Notes under the pieces: generated by a model
What the model was told of the DNA's origin: nothing
The model's database searches: none
Seen by the model: only the letters and a program-made list of their open reading frames with translations
Made by a program: the position numbers and the translations under genes
Part shown: positions 60,701 through 62,458 of the stretch, one piece after another
Layout: each line of letters starts with the position of its first letter
Position numbering within the stretch: the stretch's first letter is position 1
Assembly: GCA_023053575.1 (NCBI GenBank)
Contig: JAKZAP010000001.1
Span: forward strand, 27,732,533 to 27,796,532
Direction of reading: 5' to 3'
DNA length: 64,000 bases
Source of the DNA: Branchinecta lynchi
Taxonomy: Eukaryota; Arthropoda; Branchiopoda; Anostraca; Branchinectidae

Positions 60701-61573
60701 TGTAAAGTAGTTCTCGATTTCACGGCATCTTTCATAAGCCGGCTTAGAACATGATGCGCCTGGGAGCAACCGAAAAATCTTCGGAAACCAAACTGAAAAG
60801 GCGTATGTTTACGTTTCGACTAAATATCAGGTAATAATAAACGTCCAAACAACTTACTTAAAAAACAAGATACGGTAGTCGGACGATAATTTGCACTTGA
60901 CGTTGGGTCCTTACCTCGTTTTAGGATGAGAAGTGCGAATTAAGGTTGGTCAGCGAATAGTGTGTTCTCGCATATCCACCAAAAATCAATCGGAAAATTG
61001 GTCAACATTCGTTCTGTTACCGCGCATGCCAGGCATGGAATGGTTTATCTGAGGAGAACGCCCCAACCAAATTTACTTTCATTCAAGCAACATCTTGCAG
61101 GTACAACGTTCAGCCATAACTCGTCTGTGAACCCTTTTTAGTTTATATTTGTTGTATGTTTATAAGTGTATAGTGCAGTGTTGAAAAATGTAGGAAAAGT
61201 GTATGTGCTTGTAGAGAGAGAAGCTTCGGCTTAACGTCTTTTTTCTATTAATAAATAAATAAAATATCTATTAAAACTACGCTTCCTTGTTTAAAAGTTA
61301 TGAAACTGCTAACACTGTTCTGAGCCTGTTCTTGATCCCGAATGAAGGGAATGGGAAAACGTACCTTCGGGGTAATGACCGGATTTCCAGTTCATCTCCA
61401 TACTCTTGTCTGCTTTCCTCTTGATCTTGTCCTGGTAGTCCAAACGGCCAAAGAACATGCCTTCGAATCCCATTCGCGCAAAGATGGAGGCTTGTTCTTT
61501 CGAATGGCCGAAAGGATCAACTTGCCAGACTGTCTTTGGTACGCCACACTCCCCAAACGTGGCATTAACAAAC
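18615..61573 (-). CDS. MAN2B1: Lysosomal alpha-mannosidase, 11 internal exons (partial gene)
   Basis: This GH38 enzyme removes alpha-linked mannose from N-glycans in lysosomes. The exons, in transcription order, are 61573-61365, 54323-54062, 53166-52950, 48910-48714, 38811-38621, 37150-36936, 34131-33924, 32624-32507, 31294-31024, 21727-21491 and 18764-18615. Every junction has GT/AG boundaries and the phases join without a shift, giving about 758 codons. The nucleophile motif VDPFGHS, acid/base motif MGSDF and zinc-ligand motif NQHHDAVTGT are all present. Later segments (ASGAYIFRP, TDSNGR, QGGSSL, HRRLLDDD, LLRLEH) match the MAN2B1 branch rather than Golgi mannosidase II. The signal peptide and the first zinc-binding motif (His-x-Asp) lie beyond the right edge, and the C-terminal exon was not found. 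Intron lengths run from about 0.9 to 9.9 kb. Promoter and polyadenylation signals are therefore not visible. Confidence 0.95.
18765..21490 (-). other. Intron between exons J and K
   Basis: 2726 bp. A minus-strand LINE tail (TAATAATAATTTATTTG, 18885-18900) is followed by AT-rich sequence to about 19690. Most of 20084-21200 belongs to the hairpin-ended repeat. The open frame at 19691-19972 (plus) has no recognisable domain. Confidence 0.6.
20084..21200 (+). mobile_element. Hairpin-ended tandem element, copy 1
   Basis: The left end is a hairpin: ATGGCACTT, 11-nt loop, AAGTGCCAT (20084-20112), followed by GTCGGTCTGTCGGTCGG. Diverged body monomers then repeat CTTCCAGATRTRCTA...GATGRAACTKGGC words (20181 and 21061) and GTGATC(A/G)CGA words (20154 and 21045), separated by G runs at 20272-20290, 20400-20419 and 21016-21031. 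The same unit in reverse orientation makes up 26450-29149. No coding capacity was seen and the right end is not defined. Confidence 0.6.
21491..21727 (-). CDS. MAN2B1: Alpha-mannosidase exon J
   Basis: 237 bp, phase 0 at both ends, acceptor TTTCACAG and donor GTAAGT. It encodes 79 residues beginning VHRRLLDDDAFGV, the conserved basic stretch after the QGGSSL region in MAN2B1 proteins. The rest (GKHYLTFNLDG and following) is the variable insert of the C-terminal domain. Confidence 0.95.
21765..21925. repeat. Interspersed repeat shared with 53490-53840 and part of 32010-32055
   Basis: Shared words in order: CCTYCGT(T/C)TCC, ATCTCTGTAA, CACGTGGAG/CATGTGGAG, ACCCTRCCCRATGCAAA, CACATCATA/AACATCATA, CTACAAACAGCTAT. 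It lies just upstream of exon J. Family unknown. Confidence 0.6.
22197..22300 (+). repeat. G-run repeat with AAGGCCGTATCCAGGG terminus, copy 2
   Basis: It begins AAGGCCGTATCCAGGG, then has G and C runs, a T run and ATCTATGTCTTTTTTG, the same order as the complement of 15640-15778. Confidence 0.55.
22427..22490 (-). repeat. Decayed tRNA-like sequence, probably a SINE head
   Basis: Read on the minus strand it has a box-A-like TTAGCTCAGTTCGTTAG and, after GCCGAAGGTTC, a box-B-like GGGTTTAAATTTC. The anticodon arm is about five bases short and cannot pair properly, so it is not a functional tRNA. It is probably a tRNA-derived SINE or a tRNA pseudogene. Confidence 0.5.
22500..23868. other. Intron sequence with no recognised feature
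   Basis: This is part of the 9.3-kb intron between mannosidase exons I and J. The open frames here are short (up to 73 codons) and unlike known proteins. I found no partner repeat in this window. Confidence 0.4.
23870..24740. repeat. GGGATCCC repeat family, third copy
   Basis: It starts with a GTCCGTCTGTCTGTAAGCACG stretch like that at 785-805, carries the same tandem monomers (CGGAATCCGGC words at 24152, 24299, 24429) and ends with TTTTTGGGATCCCATCGACACC as at 536-556. This copy spans the family from head to GGGATCCC end and is about 0.87 kb. Confidence 0.7.
24745..26449. other. Unassigned intronic sequence
   Basis: No exon, RNA or repeat partner was recognised. The longest open frame (26054-26395, plus, 113 codons) has a biased composition and no domain that I can name. 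Confidence 0.4.
27079..28703 (+). mobile_element. 5'-truncated non-LTR retrotransposon with ATTG tail
   Basis: It contains an uninterrupted reverse-transcriptase frame, a 3'-UTR of about 110 bp with TACTCCGTATGGGC, then AATAAAATTATTGATTGATTG. Endonuclease and ORF1 parts are absent, so the copy is 5'-truncated. It belongs to the same family as the longer minus-strand copy at 40053-43790 and the fragment at 58240-59215. Confidence 0.85.
27134..28570 (+). CDS. Reverse transcriptase of a non-LTR retrotransposon (intact C-terminal part)
   Basis: The 478-codon open frame covers the reverse-transcriptase domain of a LINE ORF2. Visible blocks are KMKKKHSSGID (near residue 52), PVLKKGK (112), YRPVTVSP (121), FGFKKGLSREH (149), the first catalytic aspartate in DVSRAFDS (near 188), HKGIRQGAITTPPLFN (247) and the catalytic YADDI (near 283). 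A thumb and C-terminal region follows to PPWARNRK. The enzyme would copy element RNA at a nicked target. The start given is simply the first Met of the frame; the true ORF2 start and its endonuclease are missing through truncation. The frame carries no stop, which suggests a fairly recent insertion. Confidence 0.85.
   Translation: MVEHFTSEFASPDYDLEKKFNLELDEALESHTCDLGFVVTTQKIRDAIMKMKKKHSSGIDQLCGMHLGHGSSTLISHLELLYQMIFNSKLVPDAFCTGVITPVLKKGKHGADCQSYRPVTVSPVLYNLIESLVIDMLNQTCSTPENQFGFKKGLSREHVHTILANILLEAASSEDPLFLAGHDVSRAFDSGIHPQILLAALHRGVDASVTATLRDMYRRLNVKVKSLSRSASNLIDRSIPVHKGIRQGAITTPPLFNNSVVDAQKKAEMSFIFRGLDLSLLNYADDIFNLSKTLASTEKNFASLSEEYKDIGLKFNPSKSECIQFTRNRPGSNSATVSLGDSSIQLSSSLTYLGLPLGTYLKSTRAGLLGHFGAKARAAYGLLVSAKTRYSRPILARLYNAYTIPHILALSPFWKLFSTTDLRTICKLFYKYAKYLLGLPPWARNRKVTQLYGVTDPFVAVGQRRAEFDSSLDRCHPY
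29150..29640. other. Intron sequence with a G run, nothing else recognised
   Basis: A G run lies at 29344-29358. Short open frames only. No repeat partner was noticed. Confidence 0.35.
29640..29922 (+). mobile_element. LINE 3' end with TTCAT tail
   Basis: It ends in GCAATAAATTCATTCATTTA, the same style of end as 7073-7100, and both are preceded by a GCCATG-containing motif. The plus frame 29634-29879 contains EEWVLEKIGSTNIWDIRKVARFL, plausible as a degraded retrotransposon C-terminus. Assignment rests mainly on the tail. Confidence 0.45.
30290..30485 (+). repeat. CATATAGAGTAT repeat, single copy
   Basis: It shares with 63100-63255 the words TCGTGCCG(A/T), GAGCCAGAAAC(G/A)TCA, ACAACAAAC, GTTTCT(C/T)GTTCTTCCCGA and TGGCGTGTTTC, and ends near ATAGAGTAT. 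The size and repeated 3' end suggest a SINE or a short DNA element. It is not classified further. Confidence 0.55.
30486..31023 (-). other. Intron sequence before exon I donor
   Basis: No repeat partner or motif was recognised in this stretch of the intron between exons I and J. Confidence 0.35.
31024..31294 (-). CDS. MAN2B1: Alpha-mannosidase exon I
   Basis: 271 bp; the first base completes a Gly codon begun in exon H and the exon ends in phase 0 (donor GTAAGA). It encodes about 90 residues with GKEVVTRF, FYTDSNGR, YRLTWELDNTEP, NYYPLN and DRAQGGSSL, a run strongly conserved in the C-terminal domain of lysosomal alpha-mannosidases. Confidence 0.97.
31646..31790 (+). repeat. Interspersed repeat shared with 33745-33870
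   Basis: Shared words: TATTCGAGGCAT/GATTCGAGGCAT, TTTACACTCAGA, TTTCAAGAGAT, TTGCTAAA, CAGCATTC, CAAATAACGA. Both copies have the same orientation and lie close to mannosidase exons I and G. Family unknown. Confidence 0.6.
31800..32506 (-). other. Intron between exons H and I, remainder
   Basis: Part of 32010-32055 matches the repeat at 21765-21925. The minus open frame 32075-32278 is not recognisable. Nothing else was seen. Confidence 0.35.
32507..32624 (-). CDS. MAN2B1: Alpha-mannosidase exon H
   Basis: 118 bp, entering in phase 1 and leaving in phase 2, acceptor TTTTTCAG and donor GTAAGT. It encodes about 39 residues ending in EFQWVVGPIPI, which aligns with the conserved VGPIP element of MAN2B1. 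The exon is too short to stand out as an open frame and was found by following the gene between exons G and I. Confidence 0.95.
33182..33520 (-). pseudogene. LINE reverse-transcriptase C-terminal fragment
   Basis: The frame contains AIEKIQKRACRLIIG, YEQALLELKLERL and ERYHRSALLF, the typical C-terminal pattern of CR1/L2-like ORF2 proteins downstream of the catalytic domain. The catalytic part is missing. It lies in the intron between exons G and H. Confidence 0.75.
33745..33870 (+). repeat. Interspersed repeat abutting exon G
   Basis: Second copy of the repeat at 31646-31790, in the same orientation. It ends about 50 bp from the donor side of mannosidase exon G. Confidence 0.6.
33924..34131 (-). 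CDS. MAN2B1: Alpha-mannosidase exon G
   Basis: 208 bp, phase 0 in and phase 1 out, acceptor TATTTTAG and donor GTGAGA. It encodes 69 residues including FMFYVGQRGNN and ASGAYIFRPDG. The ASGAYIFRP block is a strong signature of the lysosomal alpha-mannosidase C-terminal domain. Confidence 0.97.
34300..34780. repeat. Diverged local tandem duplication, about 255-bp period
   Basis: Words at 34330-34480 (TTCTCATCGATAAGTCATGC, TATCTCACTGG, GAATTAAGGCAATCCGCCAAC) recur in order at 34607-34730 (TTCTCATCATTAGGTCGTGC, TATCTCATTGG, GAATTAGACAGTGCGCCAAC). A shorter repeat (CCAAATAATGAGAAGCCACT and CCAAATAATAATGAACTACT) lies between. Confidence 0.6.
34823..35214 (-). pseudogene. LINE ORF2 C-terminal fragment with TTTGATT tail
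   Basis: The minus frame carries SYEASLASLGLATLSNRQHEL, RNILP and RYDCSFVPYFCNTFN, the usual end of CR1/L2-like ORF2 proteins. It is followed at 34823-34850 by TTGATTTTGATTTGATT (minus strand), a microsatellite tail. The 5' side is cut at 35214, immediately next to the tRNA-like sequence at 35222. Confidence 0.7.
35222..35297 (+). repeat. tRNA-like sequence, probable SINE head or tRNA pseudogene
   Basis: It has a box-A-like TAGCTCGATTTG (35231-35242) and a box-B-like GGGCTCAAATCCC (35275-35287) at tRNA spacing. The T arm is intact. The anticodon stem has two mismatches, with a GTGAGAA loop that would place GAG as anticodon. A second partial tRNA-like stretch (GAGGCTCAGTGACTGGAGC) is at 35428. 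A functional tRNA is unlikely. Confidence 0.5.
35467..35980. other. Intron sequence, nothing recognised
   Basis: AT-rich, with short open frames only. No motif or repeat partner was noticed. Confidence 0.35.
36000..36450 (+). repeat. Interspersed repeat, family D, copy 1
   Basis: Shared in order with 44110-44550 and 57530-57860: ATGTTCAGAAWATCT, CCTC(A/C)CAACG, TTCT/CGACTATRA, CTTTTCAG(T/C)GG, ACAAGCGCA, AAATTCCACTA, TTATTC(G/A)TGAATAGCGGA, ACGCATTTTCA and GTCCTATC. About 0.4 kb, orientation assumed, class unknown. Confidence 0.65.
36451..36935 (-). other. Intron sequence before exon F donor
   Basis: A G run lies at 36798-36812. No other feature was recognised. Confidence 0.35.
36936..37150 (-). 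CDS. MAN2B1: Alpha-mannosidase exon F
   Basis: 215 bp; the first two bases complete the Gly codon begun in exon E and it ends in phase 0 (donor GTAAGT). It encodes about 72 residues with LPADLIPIPSF and ELVFAASDVPPLGIKSYHV, matching the segment that links the mid-domain to the C-terminal barrel in MAN2B1. Confidence 0.95.
37151..38080. other. Intron between exons E and F, unassigned part
   Basis: Two plus-strand open frames (37308-37661 and 37674-38000) have no recognisable domain and I do not call them genes. No repeat partner was noticed. Confidence 0.35.
38080..38573 (+). mobile_element. LINE 3' end with TAAATAAATAA tail, copy 1
   Basis: Plus-strand remnants read WNGLPEETV and LLSFKQRLAG, a typical ORF2 C-terminus, followed by a 3'-UTR (TTGTATGTTTATAAGTGTAT, GAGAGAGAAGCTTCGGCTTA) and TAATAAATAAATAATA. 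A second copy of the same end is at 60979-61259. Frameshifts are present upstream. Confidence 0.75.
38621..38811 (-). CDS. MAN2B1: Alpha-mannosidase exon E
   Basis: 191 bp; the first base completes an Asn codon begun in exon D and it ends in phase 1 (donor GTAAGC). It encodes about 64 residues: LPEQKFCTYTNISACATTES, then FAVNVYNQ and FFVRLPVVDGTY. The two cysteines and the NIS sequon fit the family pattern for this segment. The exon sits only 48 bp beyond the tail of a LINE fragment. Confidence 0.96.
38894..39530 (+). pseudogene. LINE ORF2 C-terminal fragment and 3' end
   Basis: The plus frame begins PYLMYCCQAWGNTYK, then LMTAQNCCIKATFRL and LYKDTGIKPL, a clear retrotransposon ORF2 C-terminal pattern. 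It ends at TAAATAAATACTTGAATACTT (39506-39527), the 3' tail. It lies in the long intron between exons D and E. Confidence 0.75.
39560..40050. other. Possible LINE tail and unassigned intron
   Basis: ATTCATTTATTTATTAG at 39562 could be the tail of a minus-strand element running through 39600-39830, but no coding remnant supports it. The rest is unassigned. Confidence 0.3.
40192..41202 (-). pseudogene. LINE reverse transcriptase, catalytic and C-terminal part
   Basis: 336 codons with FGFIKGLGCAQL, the first catalytic aspartate in TYDVQRAFDSIIHP, VEKGIKQGSITSPIVFN, the catalytic YADDLFN and a C-terminal region with GIPSWSRNR. It is preceded by a frame break at about 41205-41217 that separates it from the fingers region. 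It resembles the intact frame at 27134-28570 throughout. The product would be the element's RNA-templated polymerase. Confidence 0.88.
41217..41744 (-). pseudogene. LINE reverse transcriptase, N-terminal fingers part
   Basis: 175 codons with SYFSSEFSSPD, KNMKKKFSMGADG, PDSFCVGIISPILKKGKP and YRPITVSSVL. It corresponds to residues 5-130 of the frame at 27134. It ends in a different frame from the catalytic part, so a break has occurred in this copy. A stop separates it from the endonuclease upstream. Confidence 0.85.
41773..42745 (-). pseudogene. LINE APE-type endonuclease (two frames)
   Basis: The first frame (42745-42236) starts MADKLNIMSWNINGG and contains LLQEHFL, VINVYLPT and AGDFNCN. 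The second (42219-41773) contains SNLDHILF and NDHLPISV. These are the Asn, Glu, Asp-Asn and final Asp-His motifs of apurinic-type nucleases that nick the target in LINE transposition. A break at about 42220-42236 splits the domain. The motifs themselves look intact. Confidence 0.85.
42735..43780 (-). pseudogene. LINE ORF1 protein with CCHC zinc knuckles
   Basis: The N-terminal part (near 43780-43680) reads SEFFDRDKILKAKELLLSK, continues after a frame break as the frame 43682-43209, and ends in 43124-42723. The last part has three knuckle-like motifs: CYSCQLFGHLAANC (CX2CX4HX4C), CSRCGELGH, and CALCKSNRHTCRSFSC (CX2CX4HX6C). Such proteins bind element RNA. The frame breaks make it a pseudogene. 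Confidence 0.8.
43783..44109. other. Boundary sequence beside the LINE, with short repeats
   Basis: AAGTACAAATAAGTACAAAT and its near-complement are at 43800-43830. Short repeats around ACCTATCCGAACCGAAGGCG / GAGTCGAAGGCGAG are at 43950-44010, and GATATCAACCGAGATGG at 44046 also occurs at 33690. Otherwise unassigned. Confidence 0.4.
44110..44550 (+). repeat. Interspersed repeat, family D, copy 2
   Basis: This copy keeps most of the family's diagnostic words, including CTTGCGGAAGGTAGSTCA (shared with 57642) and GTGAATAAGTGATGGATAA near its end. Confidence 0.65.
44694..44978. mobile_element. MITE with AGCTGCGTTC ends and TGT duplication
   Basis: The left end AGCTGCGTTCTTTG and the complement of the right end AGCTGCGTTCGTTG form a terminal inverted repeat. 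TGT lies directly on both sides (44691-44693 and 44979-44981). The interior has inverted ACCAGTGTCCGGTTTT and AACCGGACACTGGT words. No coding sequence. Confidence 0.65.
45000..45530. other. Intron sequence, nothing recognised
   Basis: AT-rich and unassigned, within mannosidase intron D-E. Confidence 0.3.
45640..46580. repeat. Minisatellite of GTCGGCACATCGGGTTC units
   Basis: Units of roughly 85-175 bp repeat TTTTGTCGGGCGTCGGT, CTCGTCGGCACATCGGGTTC, ATACGCAAGAAATC and TTTGTCGGGCAAAACAC at least eight times. The many open frames on both strands (for example 45561-45971) are read-through of these units and not separate genes. Confidence 0.8.
46583..47420. repeat. Three tandem units of about 320 bp
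   Basis: Units start near 46588, 46910 and 47230. Each has a TTTCGC(C)GCGGCG-type word, CAGTCGTTGGAAGCTTCGCTT, AAAAGCC(G/A)AATATGTGAA, TCAAAGGAA and CTGATGC(A/G)TTACAGT; the third unit is shorter. Confidence 0.75.
47826..48223. other. Intron sequence, nothing recognised
   Basis: No repeat partner or motif was identified apart from short words such as GTGGGTCGGCTGTGGCTCG and CGTGGCTCGCTTTGTGGCTC. Confidence 0.3.
48224..48498. mobile_element. MITE with AGCCTCGTTTTTGTTGCA ends, CTG duplication
   Basis: A perfect 18-bp terminal inverted repeat (48224-48241 and 48481-48498) is flanked by CTG on both sides (48221-48223 and 48499-48501). An internal inverted pair, CACGGACTTG and CAAGTCCGTG, lies at 48342-48372. 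The open frames at 48187-48669 and 48159-48488 cross the element boundaries and are not genes. Confidence 0.8.
48714..48910 (-). CDS. MAN2B1: Alpha-mannosidase exon D (zinc-ligand histidine)
   Basis: 197 bp, phase 0 in and phase 2 out, acceptor TCCTCTAG and donor GTAAGT. It encodes ACKQLESLVSRNG, then AVAINQHHDAVTGTAKQHV and DDYYRLL. In the family, the NQHHDAVTGT block supplies the fourth zinc ligand (His446 in bovine numbering) of the GH38 active site. The open reading frame is short and was recognised by its protein motif. Confidence 0.97.
48920..49330 (+). pseudogene. LINE ORF2 C-terminal Cys/His fragment and 3' end
   Basis: On the plus strand, after a divergent start, the frame reads YYCPMSGDMNENVVHLMCEC and LDGLREEVF, the Cys-x-x-x-Gly...His-Leu-x-x-x-Cys pattern seen at the end of many LINE ORF2 proteins. 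Stops follow. The 3' side shares the GCATTGCCATAACCCTCGGG-type end with 7060 and 29870. It begins 10 bp upstream of exon D. Confidence 0.65.
49442..49795. mobile_element. hAT-like element with AAATCGACTGATTTT minisatellite
   Basis: The left end is CAGAGCCGTTACTACCCAAA and the complement of the right end CAGGGTCGGAACG. The flanking 8-mers AGTGTGGT and ATTTTGGT match at 6 of 8. It contains a G run (49471-49480) and AAATCGACTGATTTTCCGAA, GAAAAACCGACTTTTTTC units like those at 14490-14650, so it is a diverged relative of the element at 14409-14726. A lone CAGGGGCGCATATAGG at 49383 may be a further truncated end. Confidence 0.65.
49804..51535 (+). repeat. Mostly unassigned intron with one shared repeat (50335-50520)
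   Basis: 50335-50520 matches 13860-14045. The plus frame at 50512-50832 (106 codons) has no recognisable domain. A C run lies at 51399-51410. The rest is unassigned. Confidence 0.45.
51537..51885. repeat. Direct duplication, left copy (partner 52542-52905)
   Basis: About 350 bp recurs 1005 bp to the right with moderate divergence. Shared words: ACTAACGCAACCTACTTCC/ACTAATGCAACCTACTTCC, TTTCTAAACCCGGAGACCCC, ACGGTACATTCTAA, CTTCGATGTGTATCACGCTG, GGTCTCGGAAAAG. Not recognised as a transposon. Confidence 0.75.
51950..52200. repeat. TAGTAGCATG-type repeat, uninterrupted copy
   Basis: It resembles 1790-1999 joined to 5254-5330 (CTTGACATAGAAG, TTCGTACTGCATG, ACTTTTTCGTACAACT), so it approximates the empty site of the hAT-like element at 2000-5253. 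Confidence 0.55.
52542..52905. repeat. Direct duplication, right copy
   Basis: Partner of 51537-51885. It ends about 45 bp from the donor of exon C, so the duplication is confined to the intron. Confidence 0.75.
52950..53166 (-). CDS. MAN2B1: Alpha-mannosidase exon C
   Basis: 217 bp, phase 2 in and phase 0 out, acceptor CTTTAAG and donor GTGAGA. It encodes 72 residues with [34 protein letters not shown] and MIRDASKTLQ. DDFFPY and [10 protein letters not shown] are highly conserved substrate-site segments of GH38 enzymes. Confidence 0.97.
53480..53880. repeat. Repeat shared with 21765-21925, partly duplicated, ending in a C run
   Basis: GCAAACGAGCGGAGGAGCAG followed by CTACGCAGCACATCATAATT occurs at 53517 and again at 53777. 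CCCCATATCTCTGTAA-like words link it to 21820. A C run of about 20 lies at 53850-53871. It fills most of the 895-bp intron between exons B and C. Confidence 0.65.
54062..54323 (-). CDS. MAN2B1: Alpha-mannosidase exon B (acid/base catalyst)
   Basis: 262 bp; the first two bases complete an Asp codon begun in exon A and the exon leaves in phase 2 (donor GTAAGC). It encodes about 87 residues: DDIFTGVLYNMYQPPPGFCFD, then YNADRRIEEFL, NHLMFTMGSDFHY and WYKNLDLLIK. The Asp of MGSDF is the family's general acid/base (Asp319 in bovine numbering). It joins exon A without a gap relative to the family. Confidence 0.98.
54703..55105. mobile_element. Palindromic MITE with CCGTGGTATC units, copy 2
   Basis: Same family as 17874-18281: inverted ACCGTGGTATC/GATACCACGGT words through the interior, GGGGTTTTGCAGATAGCATGG on the left and ACACCATGGTATAAGG on the right. 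A further half-unit with GCAGATACCATGGTATCTGC is at 55348-55367. The right end is degraded. Confidence 0.65.
55110..55756. other. Intron sequence, nothing recognised
   Basis: Contains a T run (55160-55178) and the MITE half-unit at 55348. No exon or other repeat was recognised. Confidence 0.35.
55843..56304 (-). pseudogene. LINE ORF2 C-terminal part
   Basis: 153 codons with LAYLTYIRPIVEYACPVWGP, DQLESIQKRAAKVIL, SALSTLQLPSLYDRR and ENWYRLPHEQIGFQ. The first Met is not a real start; the frame continues from the palm domain on the other side of the MITE insertion. Confidence 0.8.
56313..56875. mobile_element. Harbinger-like MITE with TTA duplication, copy 1
   Basis: The terminal inverted repeats contain ATTGTCCTAA and AATAAGGTG, with AGCATTGTCC at one end and ATCATTGTCC at the other. 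TAA (TTA on the minus strand) flanks both sides (56310-56312 and 56876-56878). It is 563 bp without coding sequence. The 3-bp TTA duplication fits PIF/Harbinger-type insertion. A second copy, 58558-59114, is also inserted in a LINE. Confidence 0.82.
56879..57514 (-). pseudogene. LINE reverse-transcriptase palm domain
   Basis: The frame 57514-57020 has LLMDYRKAFDLIRH, CGAPQGTKLAALLF, FKYVDDLSVLLKY and LQINEGKTKILRF. After a frame break it continues as VILGVTFSVDCSFSLHVD and VRKANCAMRTL up to the MITE. First and second catalytic aspartate motifs are present. Confidence 0.8.
57530..58215 (+). repeat. Interspersed repeat, family D, copy 3, interrupted by a MITE
   Basis: 57530-57859 and 58168-58215 together match the family at 44110-44550, ending with TCAGCCCTTTACGGTTAAAC as at 36375. 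The gap is the MITE at 57860-58163. Confidence 0.65.
57860..58164. mobile_element. MITE of the TTACTATT family with TAG duplication
   Basis: The ends are GAGCGTGTTCCA and its complement TGGAACACGCTC, with GTAACTACGGTAAGTAG-type sequence just inside. TAG lies on both sides (57857-57859 and 58165-58167), or CTAG if the terminal base is shared. It interrupts family D cleanly. Internal TAGTTACTATT words repeat in both orientations. Confidence 0.75.
58240..59215 (-). mobile_element. LINE 3' fragment split by a MITE
   Basis: The minus frame 58604-58341 (FCKFLLLLPRWHQHRKVIARFG, TINLIHVYDPL) resembles the C-terminus of the frame at 27134 (YKYAKYLLGLPPWARNRKV). The 3'-UTR shares TACTCCGTA with that copy. 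The MITE at 58558-59114 interrupts it. The upstream remnant (59199-59118) has frame shifts. Confidence 0.65.
58558..59114. mobile_element. Harbinger-like MITE with TTA duplication, copy 2
   Basis: The ends are AGCATTGTCCTAATAGG and the complement AGCATTGTCCTAAAAGG, flanked by TTA on both sides (58555-58557 and 59115-59117). It is 557 bp and similar along its length, mostly in the opposite orientation, to 56313-56875 (for example ACTTATTACAGATT, CGGAGCGCGCTGTAATAAGG). No coding sequence. Confidence 0.85.
59245..59375 (+). repeat. CATATAGAGTAT repeat, single copy
   Basis: It shares TTGACACAGGATTTGAGTC, ACTCCTTCTTCCTGAGGATC and GGACTTAGTCATATAGAGTAT-like words with 18399-18508. Confidence 0.65.
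59385..60935 (-). mobile_element. LINE with AACTGAACTG tail, 5'-truncated
   Basis: The minus strand carries a reverse-transcriptase region from about 60935 and an open frame to 59632, then a 3'-UTR and AACTGAACTGAACTG at 59385-59400. The first catalytic block (TVDISRAFDNIVHS, near 60690) is in a different frame from the YADD part, so at least one break exists. It belongs to a third LINE lineage in the window. Confidence 0.82.
59632..60516 (-). pseudogene. LINE reverse transcriptase, YADD and C-terminal part
   Basis: 294 codons beginning near CVLASCLRPLKCSISSGDSG, with HVAYADDVLFVARTRRGLL, LSVNASKCEFICFN, VSWLGLSFSPTLSDTC, ILQNKAMRLIGGY, and a C-terminal HHYETRHASDF and GPNVWNSVPESIRAAEHLGLFK. 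The last motif (WNSVPESIR...FK) is the usual end of CR1/L2-type ORF2. The upstream fingers region is shifted in frame, so the whole is a pseudogene. Confidence 0.85.
60940..61259 (+). mobile_element. LINE 3' end with TAAATAAATAA tail, copy 2
   Basis: 60979-61259 matches 38287-38573 closely (ACCAAATTTACTTTCATTCA, TTGTATGTTTATAAGTGTAT, AAGCTTCGGCTTAACGT), ending TATTAATAAATAAATAAA. It lies head to head with the 5' break of the minus-strand LINE at 59385-60935 and 105 bp from exon A. Confidence 0.75.
61365..61573 (-). CDS. MAN2B1: Alpha-mannosidase exon A (catalytic nucleophile)
   Basis: 209 bp, phase 2 in and phase 1 out, donor GTACGT; the acceptor is the AG at 61574-61575, preceded by a T-rich tract. 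It encodes FVNATFGECGVPKTVWQVDPFGHS, EQASIFARMGFEGMFFGRLDYQDK and MEMNWKSGHYPE. The Asp of VDPFGHS is the nucleophile and a zinc ligand (Asp196 in bovine numbering). NAT is a glycosylation sequon. About 150-170 N-terminal residues of the enzyme, with the His-x-Asp zinc motif, should lie upstream beyond the window. Confidence 0.98.
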
Positions 61574-61996
61574 CTAAAAAAAATAACACTGATTTCACTG
61601 ACATTCAAAAGACAAATCAGCAGACATTCAAATTCAAGTTGTTTGGCAAGCGCAGGATAAGAGCTTTACTCTGGGTCCGACCCATCCTGAATCCCTTCTG
61701 AGGGTCCATGTGCTTCGGTTGTTGGAGTCTTCCTGTCTTCCATTTTTTTTTTTTTTTTTAATGCATGTAGATTGAGTTGTTTTGTAGCTGTCCAAGTCGG
61801 CTAAATGAATGGGTACATAAATCAGTTTAACTTAGTATTTGCATCACTGCAAAGAGACTGGCTATGCTTATCAATTACGCTCGATCTATGCTTAGCAAGA
61901 CTCTTAACGAATCGACGCTTTGTGAAAAGGTGAACTTGGTTGGTCACTCCTTGCTTAGGCCTATTGCACTCTGACCACAGTCTGAACCAGAACTTA
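61574..61996. other. Upstream intron, first part
   Basis: A T run lies at 61744-61760. No exon or repeat partner was recognised. Confidence 0.35.
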
Positions 61997-62409
61997 AGGC
62001 GTATTCTCGCCGTTCCCCGAGGACTCCACTTGAGAAGTCCCCGCGTTTTTGTTTGTCCCGGGGACTCACTCCCCGTATTCTCGCGAGTCCCCACCGACGG
62101 GGAGTGCTCCGCTTATCATCACCATCATCGAAAAGGACTCCCTTTCAGATTCAGAGGGAAACAATTTTGCTGGTGTTGGTGCAATGTAAAATTAATTAAA
62201 AACAATCAGAATAAACAAAACCAAAAATAAAGTGGATCCCGACTAATTTCGTCAACAGCATATTACTTTTTCGAACAAAATCCATTTTGGAAGCATTCCC
62301 CGTATTCTCGCTGTTTCTGTACTCGGAGTCCGCGTGGAGTGACTCCCTCTATTCTCGCCGTTCCTTTCGATTCCCCGAGGAGTCCTCGGGGAACGGCGAG
62401 AATACGCCT
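61997..62409. mobile_element. Harbinger-like MITE with AGGCGTATTCTCGCCG ends and TTA duplication
   Basis: The two ends are inverted copies over at least 30 bp (AGGCGTATTCTCGCCG, then TTCCCCGAGGACTCC). TTA flanks both sides (61994-61996 and 62410-62412). CCCCGTATTCTCGC-type words recur inside (62070, 62299, 62350), and CCCGAGGAGTCCTCGGGG near the right end is itself palindromic. 413 bp, no coding sequence. Confidence 0.88.
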
Positions 62410-62458
62410 TTAGATCTTTGACAGGCTAATCCCAGATCTGGATTCACGGTGACTCATC

